Shown here one piece after another: positions 8,165 through 15,577 of a stretch of DNA of 64,000 nt (its first letter is position 1; the number at the start of each line of letters is the position of its first letter). Under the pieces are notes generated by a model that saw nothing but the letters and a program-made list of their open reading frames with translations, ran no database searches and was not told where the DNA came from. A program made the translations under genes and the position numbers. The stretch is from Methanoregulaceae archaeon (GTDB taxonomy: Bacteria > Armatimonadota > Fimbriimonadia > Fimbriimonadales > Fimbriimonadaceae). Where the stretch lies: contig JADZEW010000026.1 in the NCBI GenBank assembly GCA_020850325.1, forward strand, positions 248,001 to 312,000. The letters run 5' to 3'.

Positions 8165-9225
8165 GCCCACCCCAAGCCGGGAATGCGAAGGCCCTCCGCG
8201 CGGTCGAATGCGAACAAAGCATTCATCCACTGCACGCCGCCGCCGGCCGCACCCTTGGTGAGATTGTCAATCACGCTCGCAACGAACAGCTTGCTCCCTT
8301 CCTTGCGCAGGCAAAGGTGGGCCATGTTCGTGCCCGCGACATCCTTCACGGAGGGCCAACTCGACCGCACCTGCACGAACGGAGTGCCGCGGTAGTACTC
8401 CTTCACGGCGGCGACGATGGCGCCTTCGTCGCTGTCGATCTTCAGGTCGCAGATGATCGAGGAATGGATGCCCCGCGAAAACGGGCCCGAGTGGGGCACG
8501 AACGCGAGTTTCGGGCGAGTACCCGAGATCGTGGCCAGGTTCTCCATTTCCGGCTGGTGGCGGTGACGCAGGGGCTCGTAGGCCCACAACCCGCCGTGCC
8601 GCTCGGGGTGGTGCGTTCCCTCGCGGGGCTGCCGCCCCGCCCCCGTGCTGCCGGTGATCGCGGACACCACGATGTTCGGATCGACGAACCCGTGCGCCAG
8701 AAGCGGGGTGATCGCGAGGACGACCGAGGTCGTGAAGCACCCGGGGTGCGCGAGGTAGTTCGTGTCGGGCGAAGGTCCGGGAATGTCCGGGAGGGCGCAC
8801 TCAAAGCGATCGAGCAAGTGGGGCGCACCGTGAGGCTTCTTATACACCGCTTCGTAGGCGGCCGCATCCTTGTATCGGAAGTCGGAGGACAGATCGACCA
8901 CCTTCAGTTCGCAGCCCGCCGATTCCGCAGAGGCGATCCAGTCGGCAAGCATCGTGGCCGCTTCGCCATGGGGCAACGCGGAGAACAGGCCGATCGTCCG
9001 CTTCGAGTTCAGCAACTCCTTGCCTTCCTCTTGGCTCGCGAACTTCTGGTCACCGAGGGCGGGGGCCAAGTGCGGAAACGTCTTGGCGATCGGTTCCCCC
9101 GCCGCCGACGCGCTGACCACAGCCCGGATGTCGAAGTGGGGATGCTGGACCAGCAATCTGACGAGTTCGCCGGCGACGTAGCCGGAGCCGCCGAGGACGA
9201 CGATGGGGAGGTTCTTACTTGGCAT
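8161..9225 (-). CDS. argC: N-acyl-gamma-glutamyl-phosphate reductase
   Basis: 354 residues. Reduces N-acyl-glutamyl phosphate to the semialdehyde with NADPH, the third step of arginine synthesis. Shows the GGSGYVAGE nucleotide-binding loop at residues 12-20, the HPGCFTT catalytic cysteine (Cys163), and the PHSGPFSRGIH segment with the active-site His. The ATG overlaps the end of the upstream P-loop gene by 11 nt, so translation is coupled. Confidence 0.95.
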   Translation of the reverse strand: MPSKNLPIVVLGGSGYVAGELVRLLVQHPHFDIRAVVSASAAGEPIAKTFPHLAPALGDQKFASQEEGKELLNSKRTIGLFSALPHGEAATMLADWIASAESAGCELKVVDLSSDFRYKDAAAYEAVYKKPHGAPHLLDRFECALPDIPGPSPDTNYLAHPGCFTTSVVLAITPLLAHGFVDPNIVVSAITGSTGAGRQPREGTHHPERHGGLWAYEPLRHRHQPEMENLATISGTRPKLAFVPHSGPFSRGIHSSIICDLKIDSDEGAIVAAVKEYYRGTPFVQVRSSWPSVKDVAGTNMAHLCLRKEGSKLFVASVIDNLTKGAAGGGVQWMNALFAFDRAEGLRIPGLGWA

Positions 9226-10273
9226 GATGGAGTCCGAGGGTGGAGATCAGGAGCTTGGCGAAGGGCTCGGGCCGAGACCGGGCATTGATGGCGGGGACGC
9301 CGAGCTGAGTTTCGATGAGCCGTGATCCGGCTTCGTGATCGGTGGCGGGGCCAGTGACGACCGCCGGCTTGAGGTTGTATCGCTCGGCCATCATCCTTAC
9401 GCCGCCCCAGGCTCCTACCGGGTCGTTGGCGGCAAGCACGATGTGCTGCAGATGGCGTTGCAGGTCCGGATGTTCGAGAATCGCATCAACCCCGTAATCG
9501 CCCATCAGGCCGTCGCCCAACTCGACCACGATCACATCCGCGTGGGCACCGTCGAGCTCGGCAAGCATCGTGCACGTGAGTTGGGCCGAGGTCTGGGCCG
9601 ACGTCGTCACGACGCCGAAATCGGTGAAGATTAGCGCCCTCTCGGCACCGGCATCTTCCATAGCAAGGACATCCCGGCGCAAACTGACGCCGGTGGTCTT
9701 GGCGGCCACAACGCGGAGCCCCTTACGTACGAACTGCTGGATCAGGGCGAGGCACGCCTCGGTCTTGCCCGAGTTCATGCAGGTGCCGACCACGGCGATC
9801 ACCGGGGTCTTCACTTCGGGCAGCGCCTTCGCGAGCGGAGGACAATGGGCGGCGATGTTGGCGGGAGTGCCTTTGCGGCTGCCGAGTTCGCCAAAGGTCA
9901 GCACTTGGCCGAGCACTTCGGCTTGGAACGGCTCGCCGACGCTCGGCGAGTAGCTTGTGCAGTTACCGATGACTCCGCCGAGATTGAGCACCTGAACGCG
10001 ATCTCCCGGTGCAAGCTTCTGGGGGATGACTCCCGAGTAGCCCAGCAGCGCATTCCGAAATCCGAGCGCACCGACGATGATATCGCCGGGCTTGATCGCC
10101 GCAAATCGTCCGGTGGTGAGTTCCAGCGTGTTGTAGTGCGACTTCTCATTGAGGATGCGAACCGCCACGACGGCGCCCTCCTCGCAGTGGATCGTCTCCG
10201 AGACCCGGAGGTCGCGTCTCAACGGCAGCGACTTCGTCACGCTCGCGATCTTGTCGGCGAGGACGCGCTTCAC
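9215..10273 (-). CDS. BioD/CobQ-like P-loop NTPase in the arginine operon
   Basis: 352 residues from GTG 10273, which overlaps the argG stop as GTGA. Residues 163-171 read GTCMNSGKT, the GTxxxxxGKT Walker A form of dethiobiotin synthetase and CobB/CobQ (SIMIBI class). A second acidic segment, VVELGDGLMGD, could be the Walker B or substrate loop. Residues 1-155 form a separate beta-rich domain with VRILNEKSHYNTLELTTG. No named enzyme of arginine synthesis has this fold. It might be a DUF1611-like ligase or kinase acting on a pathway intermediate. Function unknown; its place between argG and argC with overlaps on both sides implies a role in the pathway. Confidence 0.75.
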   Translation of the reverse strand: MKRVLADKIASVTKSLPLRRDLRVSETIHCEEGAVVAVRILNEKSHYNTLELTTGRFAAIKPGDIIVGALGFRNALLGYSGVIPQKLAPGDRVQVLNLGGVIGNCTSYSPSVGEPFQAEVLGQVLTFGELGSRKGTPANIAAHCPPLAKALPEVKTPVIAVVGTCMNSGKTEACLALIQQFVRKGLRVVAAKTTGVSLRRDVLAMEDAGAERALIFTDFGVVTTSAQTSAQLTCTMLAELDGAHADVIVVELGDGLMGDYGVDAILEHPDLQRHLQHIVLAANDPVGAWGGVRMMAERYNLKPAVVTGPATDHEAGSRLIETQLGVPAINARSRPEPFAKLLISTLGLHHAK

Positions 10274-11463
10274 TTCCCTCTCCCCGCGCGAGCGCTGAGT
10301 TCGCTCGGCAGCGAGAAGATGCGTGAGAAGCCGATCGCATCGGCAGGAGTCCATTCCCCGATTGCCTCGCCATACTCGCCGCGGCTGGCATTCATCAGAG
10401 AGAAGGGAGAATCGCAACCCGCGACAAAGCACCGCCCTGGGGCGAGTTCGACGGTGACCGTTCCCGTCACGCGGGTCTGCACGTCGCGGAAGAATGCCTC
10501 GATGCTCCGGCAGAGAGGATCGGTCCAGAGTCCGCGGTGAACATAGTCGCCGTAGATGGCGGCGAGGGTGTCTTTGGTCGTGAGCTGGCCGCCAGTGAGG
10601 ACGAGCTTCTCCAGCTCTTGATGGGCGGAGAGAATGACGGTCGCCGCGGGAGCCTCGAATGCAACGCGGCCCTTGATGCCGAGGATCGTCTCACCCAAAT
10701 GCATCCCGCGCCCGATGCCGTAACTCGCGGCAAGCGCGTCGAGCGTCTCGATGAGCGCTACTGGGTCCATGGGTTGGCCATCGAGGGCAACCGGAATGCC
10801 CTGCTCGAACCCAAGATTCAGGGTCCGCGCCGGTTTGGGAGCGTCGAGGGCGCCCGCCGTCCGCACCCAAGCCGCCTCGGGCAGGATCCCCGCCGAGGTC
10901 TTCGTTTCGGTCCCGCCGATCGTCACGCCCCACAGACCCGCATTGACCGAATAGGCCGCGCCGAATCCGGGAATCGGAAGACCCTTTGCTTCGAGGTCGG
11001 CGACTTGCTCGGGACGCTTCGGGCCAAGATCGCGGATGGGCGAGAGTAGCTTTAGGTCGGGGGCAAGGGTGCGAAGAACGACCTCGAAGCGAATCTGATC
11101 GTTACCCGCGGCGGTGCTGCCGTGAGCGATCGCGTTGGCTCCGAGCTCCTTCGCGACTCGTGCCGACTCGCGGGCTTGAATCGCTCGTTCGGCACCGACG
11201 CACAACGGGTACACGCCCCCCTTGCGCACATTGCCCGCGATGAGATACCGTAACACCTCATCGAAGAATGCCTGCTTGGCATCGACCGTGATGTGCTCGG
11301 CGGCACCGAGGGCTCGACTCTGAGCCTCTATCTGCGCAAGTTCATCGGGGGTGAAACCCGTATCGACCGTGACTGTGACGACCTCGTAGCCTTGCTCATG
11401 AAGGTAAGGAACGCACCAGCTGGTGTCGAGACCGCCGCTGAAGGCAAGAACAACTTTGCTCAA
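10270..11463 (-). CDS. argG: Argininosuccinate synthase
   Basis: 397 residues. Joins citrulline and aspartate with ATP. The PP-loop AFSGGLDTSWC is at residues 7-17 and AHGSTAAGNDQIRFE provides the citrulline/aspartate site. The sequence follows the form used in Xanthomonas and Bacteroidetes rather than the E. coli form. Start is TTG 11463, overlapping the argR stop (TTGA), with GGAGTCGGCGGG just upstream as a ribosome-binding region. Confidence 0.93.
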   Translation of the reverse strand: MSKVVLAFSGGLDTSWCVPYLHEQGYEVVTVTVDTGFTPDELAQIEAQSRALGAAEHITVDAKQAFFDEVLRYLIAGNVRKGGVYPLCVGAERAIQARESARVAKELGANAIAHGSTAAGNDQIRFEVVLRTLAPDLKLLSPIRDLGPKRPEQVADLEAKGLPIPGFGAAYSVNAGLWGVTIGGTETKTSAGILPEAAWVRTAGALDAPKPARTLNLGFEQGIPVALDGQPMDPVALIETLDALAASYGIGRGMHLGETILGIKGRVAFEAPAATVILSAHQELEKLVLTGGQLTTKDTLAAIYGDYVHRGLWTDPLCRSIEAFFRDVQTRVTGTVTVELAPGRCFVAGCDSPFSLMNASRGEYGEAIGEWTPADAIGFSRIFSLPSELSARAGRGK

Positions 11464-11876
11464 CCCGCCGACTCCAGCGCAGTGAACACCGCCGCTTGAG
11501 CCTTCGCGCTCTCTAGGGCCAGGAAAATCGTATCGTCGCCAGCAAGCGTGCCAACCACACCCGGCACCTTCATCTCATCGATCAACACGCCCACGCGCTG
11601 CGCCGCGCCGATCTCGGTGCGGACGACCATCAGATGCTCGCCGGCTGCGACCGCGCTGATGAACCCGAGCATCTTCAGGTTGCTCTTGGGCTCGTCGGTG
11701 AACACGTAGATGCCCTTCCGCTTGCCAATCTTCAACTCGCTGAGGTCCCGGCTCAGCGTGCTTTGGGTGAGCTGAAACCCTTCGTGTCGAAGCTGGGTGA
11801 CGAGTTCTTCCTGGGTGACCTGGGGATTGGCGTAGACCAGCTCTCGAATGCGGGCTCTGCGTGCTTGCACTTGCAT
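11460..11876 (-). CDS. argR: Arginine repressor
   Basis: 138 residues from ATG 11876. Winged-helix N-terminus with QSTLSRDLSELKI recognition helix, then an oligomerisation/arginine-binding domain with GTLAGDDTIFLAL. Upstream ATGs at 11885 and 11897 are in frame but fall inside the promoter, and 11876 lies exactly where transcription should begin, so a leaderless start is the best choice. It is the first gene of the operon and should regulate itself and the seven following genes. Confidence 0.92.
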   Translation of the reverse strand: MQVQARRARIRELVYANPQVTQEELVTQLRHEGFQLTQSTLSRDLSELKIGKRKGIYVFTDEPKSNLKMLGFISAVAAGEHLMVVRTEIGAAQRVGVLIDEMKVPGVVGTLAGDDTIFLALESAKAQAAVFTALESAG

Positions 11877-11913
11877 AATATGCATTATAACGTGCATATT
11901 ATGCGATTGTCAA
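11872..11913 (-). promoter_or_regulatory. argR operon promoter with two ARG-box-like operators
   Basis: On the minus strand: TTGACA at 11913-11908, 18 bp spacer, TATAAT at 11889-11884, then 7 nt to the argR ATG at 11876. Two palindromes, each TGCATA-N-TATGC(A/G), lie at 11872-11884 and 11892-11904. They overlap the -10 box and the spacer and are themselves exact inverted repeats of 12 bp. This is where ArgR should bind to block RNA polymerase. The promoter is close to perfect consensus, so expression should be strong unless repressed. Confidence 0.85.
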
Positions 11914-11960
11914 CCCCTTAGGGATGGCGATGCTCCGTCAGCGCCTCCGAATCTGGGCGA

Positions 11961-12605
11961 CTACTGGCTTTTCTTCACAAGTTCGACGATGTCCTTCTCA
12001 GCCTTTTTCCCCGACCACTGGCCCACGATCTGGCCGTCCTTCACGAGGAAGAACGTCGGGACGACGCGCACCTGCCACGCGGACCATGTCTGCTTGTCAT
12101 CGAACAGCACCGGGTTCGCAAACTTGTTCTTGCCGAGAAACTTGTCGAAGTCGGCTCGTTTCTCGTCGATGCTGACACTCAGCACGGTCAATCGCTCCGC
12201 GAACTGCTTCTGCACTCGTTCGAGGACGGGCTTCATTTCCTTGCACGGCACGCACCAGGTCGCCCAGAAGTCGACAAGCACGAGTTGACCCTTCATTGAC
12301 TCCGCGTTCCAAGTCTTCCCTCCCGTGTCTACCAAAGCGAACGTCGGCATCGGGCGCGGCAGGACGGTCGGGAGATATGCCTCCGGATCCTTCTTGAACT
12401 TCGCCACCTCGCTCGGGTTGCAGAAGTAGTACGCCTGACCCTTGTATCGCACACCGGCCGCGGCCTTCTCGGCACCATGGCCAGATCCCCCCGCCTCGCA
12501 AACAACGCAGACCTGAGCGGCCTTGGGCAGTTCGCCCTTTGGGATATCGACCGGCTTGTCTTGACCCGGTGCGAGAAGTGAAGCGGTGAATAGAAGGGTC
12601 AGCAT
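11961..12605 (-). CDS. YHS-like plus TlpA-type thioredoxin, exported
   Basis: 214 residues. A short signal peptide (about residues 1-14) is followed by a CVVC (Cys33, Cys36) ... YYFCNPSEVAKFKKDPEAYL segment that resembles the YHS metal-binding domain. Residues ~84-214 are a TlpA/ResA-like thioredoxin with WATWCVPCK (Cys118, Cys121) and a cis-Pro segment VVPTF. It likely works outside the cytoplasm as a thiol oxidoreductase. It is 9 nt downstream of the interrupted barrel-like gene and is the last gene of the arsR-metallothionein operon, which supports a metal-linked role. Confidence 0.85.
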   Translation of the reverse strand: MLTLLFTASLLAPGQDKPVDIPKGELPKAAQVCVVCEAGGSGHGAEKAAAGVRYKGQAYYFCNPSEVAKFKKDPEAYLPTVLPRPMPTFALVDTGGKTWNAESMKGQLVLVDFWATWCVPCKEMKPVLERVQKQFAERLTVLSVSIDEKRADFDKFLGKNKFANPVLFDDKQTWSAWQVRVVPTFFLVKDGQIVGQWSGKKAEKDIVELVKKSQ

Positions 12606-12614
12606 GGTGTGTTC

Positions 12615-13265
12615 TTAGAAACGGACGCCGAAGCTCACGCCCCAGTATCGTCCTTTGACCAGCAAGAGGCTTGTCGAGGTCTCAAGAGTCTTGTACGTCA
12701 GCAACCAGTGGGTGTTACGCCCATCGTGCTGGACCATCGCGTCCCACTGCGGATGCAGCGAGAGGTTGACGCCAAACGGAAAGTTGAATCCGCGCTCCCA
12801 ACTCGAGTAGTTGATCGACACATACGGTGCGATTCTCGTATTGGGCAACGACTTGCCAAACGTGATGTAGGTCGCCCGCGTGCCTTCCGGCGAGAGAATC
12901 CGGTCGCTCGATGTTCCGAGCGAGACCATCGGTTGATGGGCGGTCTCAAAAAGCAGGGTGTAGTTGGCGGTCGGCGATAGTTCGCCGACCACGGCGTTGT
13001 ACTCGAGCCCAACGAGGAGTCGATCAGTCACTCCGTAGGCCAGATTGAATCGCCAACGGGGCCGAGCGACGGGTACGTCGGCAAATCTCCCCGTCAGTTG
13101 AAACTGTCCCTTGATGTTCCCCGACCCGAGGAACTGGCCTTCGCCGGGTCACCCAGTTCACGTGGGGACCTGGGTCGGCCGCGTCGGCGGCGCCGCCTGC
13201 TGCGCTTCTTGGGCAAGCACTTGCGCAGACGAAACCGCCATGAGAAGTACGAGGGAGTTTCGCAT
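12615..13265 (-). pseudogene. Barrel-like secreted protein interrupted by two in-frame TGA codons
   Basis: One frame runs from ATG 13265 (overlapping the metallothionein stop as TGATG) to the stop at 12615. It starts with a signal peptide (MRNSLVLLMAVSSAQVLA) and a proline-rich stretch, then meets TGA at 13160-13158 and again at 13151-13149, and continues in the same frame with alternating amphipathic strands ending ...WGVSFGVRF. A terminal Phe is typical of outer-membrane barrels. Both stops are one G-to-A change from TGG. It may be a recent pseudogene, a sequencing problem, or read-through; only a GTG at 13031 offers an internal start. Confidence 0.65.
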
Positions 13266-13405
13266 CAGCAGCAGTCGCAGTTCGGGCAGTTCTCGGTGCA
13301 CGGGCAGTTGCCGTTCGCACAGCAAGGGCATTTGCACTCGCCATCTTGGCAAGGCGGACAGGCGCAGGGGCCATTGGCACAGCAGGGACAGGTGGTTTCG
13401 CTCAT
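13265..13405 (-). CDS. Metallothionein-like Cys-rich peptide (46 aa)
   Basis: 46 residues with 16 cysteines, mostly as CxC, CC and CxxC, with repeated CPCCANGxC units; no aromatic residues. This is the composition of a metal-sequestering metallothionein, though the spacing differs from the SmtA family and I cannot assign it to a named class. The ATG overlaps the ArsR stop as ATGA and its TGA overlaps the next ATG, so it is translated as part of the operon. Co-expression with an ArsR/SmtB regulator that carries a CxC site matches the classic smtB-smtA arrangement (there divergent, here one operon). Confidence 0.85.
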   Translation of the reverse strand: MSETTCPCCANGPCACPPCQDGECKCPCCANGNCPCTENCPNCDCC

Positions 13406-13791
13406 TTCTTCGTATCCTCCGATCGGTCGAGTTGCCCCGGACCGAGTACGCAAACGTCGTTCTTCCGCAACTGAATCCGCTCTTGAACCCGGACCTGGTC
13501 GCGGGCAATCCGGCGGTCGGCTTCAAGCGCCGAGCGGTTGCTGGCAATGATCGTCTCGATCAGCGGCCGTGCTTCGGCAGTGAGCGCGTAGCTCACCATC
13601 TTATGGCGACGGCTCGTCTCCACCACACCCGCCTGTCGGATCGTCTGCAGGTGCGAGCTGAGGGTGCTCTGCCCCATCTCGAGGGCGTCGACCATCTCGC
13701 ACACGCAGAGGTCCGACTGCAGCAACGCGTAGAGAATGCGCACCCGGGTGGGATCGCTCAACGCCTTACCGAGCAGAACAACGTCGTTCAT
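13402..13791 (-). CDS. ArsR/SmtB-family metal-sensing repressor
   Basis: 129 residues. Winged helix-turn-helix with LSDPTRVRILYALL at residues 11-24, a DLCVCEM segment (Cys29, Cys31) matching the alpha-3 thiol metal site of ArsR/CadC-type sensors, and GQSTLSSHLQTIRQAG as the recognition helix. The C-terminal ~30 residues extend beyond the minimal fold. The thiol site suggests As, Cd, Pb, Hg or Cu rather than Zn. It begins the operon and abuts its own operator palindrome. Confidence 0.92.
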   Translation of the reverse strand: MNDVVLLGKALSDPTRVRILYALLQSDLCVCEMVDALEMGQSTLSSHLQTIRQAGVVETSRRHKMVSYALTAEARPLIETIIASNRSALEADRRIARDQVRVQERIQLRKNDVCVLGPGQLDRSEDTKK

Positions 13792-13829
13792 GTCACATCA
13801 TGATATCACGATATGACAGAACATGTCAA
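13791..13829 (-). promoter_or_regulatory. Promoter and operator of the ArsR-metallothionein operon
   Basis: TTGACA at 13829-13824, 18 bp spacer, TATCAT at 13805-13800, and 8 nt to the ArsR ATG at 13791. A 28-bp near-perfect palindrome (13791-13818) with outer arms TGTCA/TGACA and a perfect central TGATATCA covers the -10 region and touches the start codon; only two base pairs of the dyad mismatch. This is a good candidate ArsR operator. The layout repeats that of argR. Confidence 0.8.
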
Positions 13830-13846
13830 CGCGGCAATGGGACCGG

Positions 13847-13852
13847 TACCCT
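13847..13852 (+). promoter_or_regulatory. -10 box (TACCCT) of the phosphatase gene
   Basis: TACCCT is 6 nt before GTG 13859, with no ribosome-binding sequence. It is divergent from the ArsR promoter and only ~20 bp from its -35 box. Confidence 0.5.
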
Positions 13853-13858
13853 CTTGGG

Positions 13859-14296
13859 GTGCGCATTCTCTTCGTTTGCCTAGGCAACATCTGCCGAAGT
13901 CCCATGGCGGAGGCCATTCTCCGGCACCAACTCGATGAAGCAGGACTCGACCATATTGAGGTGGATTCGGCGGGTACCGGAGCCTGGCATGCGGGCGAAC
14001 TTGCCGACCCCCGAACCCGACGAACCCTTCGCGCACGAGGCATTCACTACGACGGCCGCGCTCGGCAACTGCGCGCGGAGGACTTCGAGGTCTTTGACCT
14101 CATCCTCACCATGGACTCCCAGAACTTGCGGGATACCCTGGGTTGGCGCGAAGCGCGCGCTGAGAAAGTGCGCCGGTTCTTGGAGCACGACGTGCCAGAC
14201 CCCTACTACGACGAGGCGCAGGGGTTCGAGCGGGTCTACGAGATGCTCGACACCGGCTGTCGGCGGCTAATAGCGGAGATCGCCGAGAAGGCTTAG
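13859..14296 (+). CDS. Low-molecular-weight protein-tyrosine phosphatase
   Basis: 145 residues from GTG 13859 (VRILFVCLGNICRSP); a longer reading from 13823 would run through the promoter. P-loop CLGNICRS at residues 7-14 with Cys7 nucleophile and Arg13, and general-acid Asp in DVPDPYYD. Members can dephosphorylate tyrosine kinases of capsule export or arginine-phosphate groups (YwlE/PtpB type). The arsenate reductase ArsC relatives share the fold, and the arsR neighbour makes that worth a thought, but the residues fit phosphatase better. Its stop overlaps that of the convergent gene by 4 nt. Confidence 0.92.
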   Translation: MRILFVCLGNICRSPMAEAILRHQLDEAGLDHIEVDSAGTGAWHAGELADPRTRRTLRARGIHYDGRARQLRAEDFEVFDLILTMDSQNLRDTLGWREARAEKVRRFLEHDVPDPYYDEAQGFERVYEMLDTGCRRLIAEIAEKA

Positions 14297-15027
14297 CGCA
14301 CCAAGTTGAACAGCTCTTGGCGCACGGCGACGTTCTTCTGGATGTTGACTTCCCAGACGGTGTCGACTTGCTGGACGATCTGCTGCCCGCCGGTGCTCAC
14401 GCCCACTTTCTCGGAGATCGTGAAGCGGCGCAGTCGCAGCTGACTGTCGATCGCCATGGTGTAAACCCCACTCGCGGGAGCCGCGCCGTACTCGCGCCAT
14501 TGCCCCCCGACGACCGTGACCGTATCCTCGCCGATCTGGGTTTCGCCCTGCAGCTTCACGTTGACCCATTGAAGGTTACGATACCGGAGGTCTGCGGTTC
14601 GACCGATGACGATGTCCAGCGGAGTCGAGCGATCATAAATGCTCTTGACGATCGCCGCGTAGATGGATCGAACATCGTGGCTGCCGCGGGCATGCTCGAC
14701 CGGTTCCACCAGCCGACGTCCCTCGACGCCCTCGGGCGGTTGGTAAGAGAAGTACTCCCCATTCGAGGTCACGAGCCACGAGTCGGAGCCGTAGTTGGCC
14801 TTGAGGTCCTGACGGAGAAACAGCTTGGCCGGCAGTTCCGCTTGCAGTTCCGTGGTGACGATCGCCTGCTTGTTGCCTGCGGTCTGGACCATCCGGATCG
14901 TGCCCGCGAACGTCTTCGCGTCGTTGTAATACGCGAGCATCTTCGAGACCAGCGCCGCGGCTTCGTTCCCCTGGGCACTCGCTGGAGCCCCGCCTTGAGC
15001 GGCCAATAACAAGCTGATCATCAACAT
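14293..15027 (-). CDS. LolA-like exported protein
   Basis: 244 residues with an N-terminal signal peptide ending near ASAQG. The body (MLAYYNDAKTFAGTIRMVQTAG..., then strands with SNGEYFSYQPPEG) resembles the LolA/DUF2092 half-barrel fold of outer-membrane lipoprotein carrier-like proteins. It is the last gene of a four-gene minus-strand set, 7 nt after the adenosyltransferase. A lipoprotein-carrier role is possible but not shown. Confidence 0.65.
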   Translation of the reverse strand: MLMISLLLAAQGGAPASAQGNEAAALVSKMLAYYNDAKTFAGTIRMVQTAGNKQAIVTTELQAELPAKLFLRQDLKANYGSDSWLVTSNGEYFSYQPPEGVEGRRLVEPVEHARGSHDVRSIYAAIVKSIYDRSTPLDIVIGRTADLRYRNLQWVNVKLQGETQIGEDTVTVVGGQWREYGAAPASGVYTMAIDSQLRLRRFTISEKVGVSTGGQQIVQQVDTVWEVNIQKNVAVRQELFNLVR

Positions 15028-15034
15028 TTCCCCA

Positions 15035-15577
15035 TCACCCCCGCATCCACTTTACATCTTCGACGCCCAAACGATGGTTGACCGTTCGCGCCGCGACAAA
15101 CAGCGTATCTGATAGACGGTTGAGAAACGCGAGCGCAACGTCTCGTTGCGGCACTTCGTGGTGAAACATCAGCACGGCCCGCTCGGCTCTTCGGCAAACG
15201 CTCCGTGCGATATGGAATCGGGCCGCGGCCTCACACCCTCCCGGCAGGATGAAGTTGGCCAACGGAGCTAGCTCGCTTTCCCAGCCATCAATGTACTGCT
15301 CGAGGGCGTCCACGTCAGAATCGCTTAGGATTGCATTATCAAACTTGGACCCCTGAGGCGTCGCTAGCTCGGCACCAAGATCGAAAAGCCGTGATTGAAC
15401 GGAAGCGAGCGCTTGGTCGATATCCTCCGGCAAGCCCGCCGCACGGACCCAACCGAGCGCCGCATTCAGCTCATCGACCTCGCCGATGGCGACCATCCGC
15501 GCATGGGTCTTTTCGACCCGAGTCCCGCCAACCAGCCCGGTCGTTCCGTCGTCGCCCGTCTTCGAATAAATCTTCAT
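15035..15577 (-). CDS. Cob(I)alamin adenosyltransferase (PduO type)
   Basis: 180 residues. Starts MKIYSKTGDDGTTGLVGGTRVEK, the ATP-binding opening of the PduO-type family, and carries IARSVCRRAERAV and LNRLSDTLFVAAR, the signature helices of the trimer. Makes adenosylcobalamin from cob(I)alamin and ATP. The start overlaps the WecG-like gene by 4 nt. No other cobalamin genes are near. Confidence 0.95.
   Translation of the reverse strand: MKIYSKTGDDGTTGLVGGTRVEKTHARMVAIGEVDELNAALGWVRAAGLPEDIDQALASVQSRLFDLGAELATPQGSKFDNAILSDSDVDALEQYIDGWESELAPLANFILPGGCEAAARFHIARSVCRRAERAVLMFHHEVPQRDVALAFLNRLSDTLFVAARTVNHRLGVEDVKWMRG

Noticed and set aside
12615-13265. TGA as a Trp codon in this organism
   Set aside because: TGA is used as an ordinary stop at many tight gene overlaps in the window, so genome-wide recoding is excluded.
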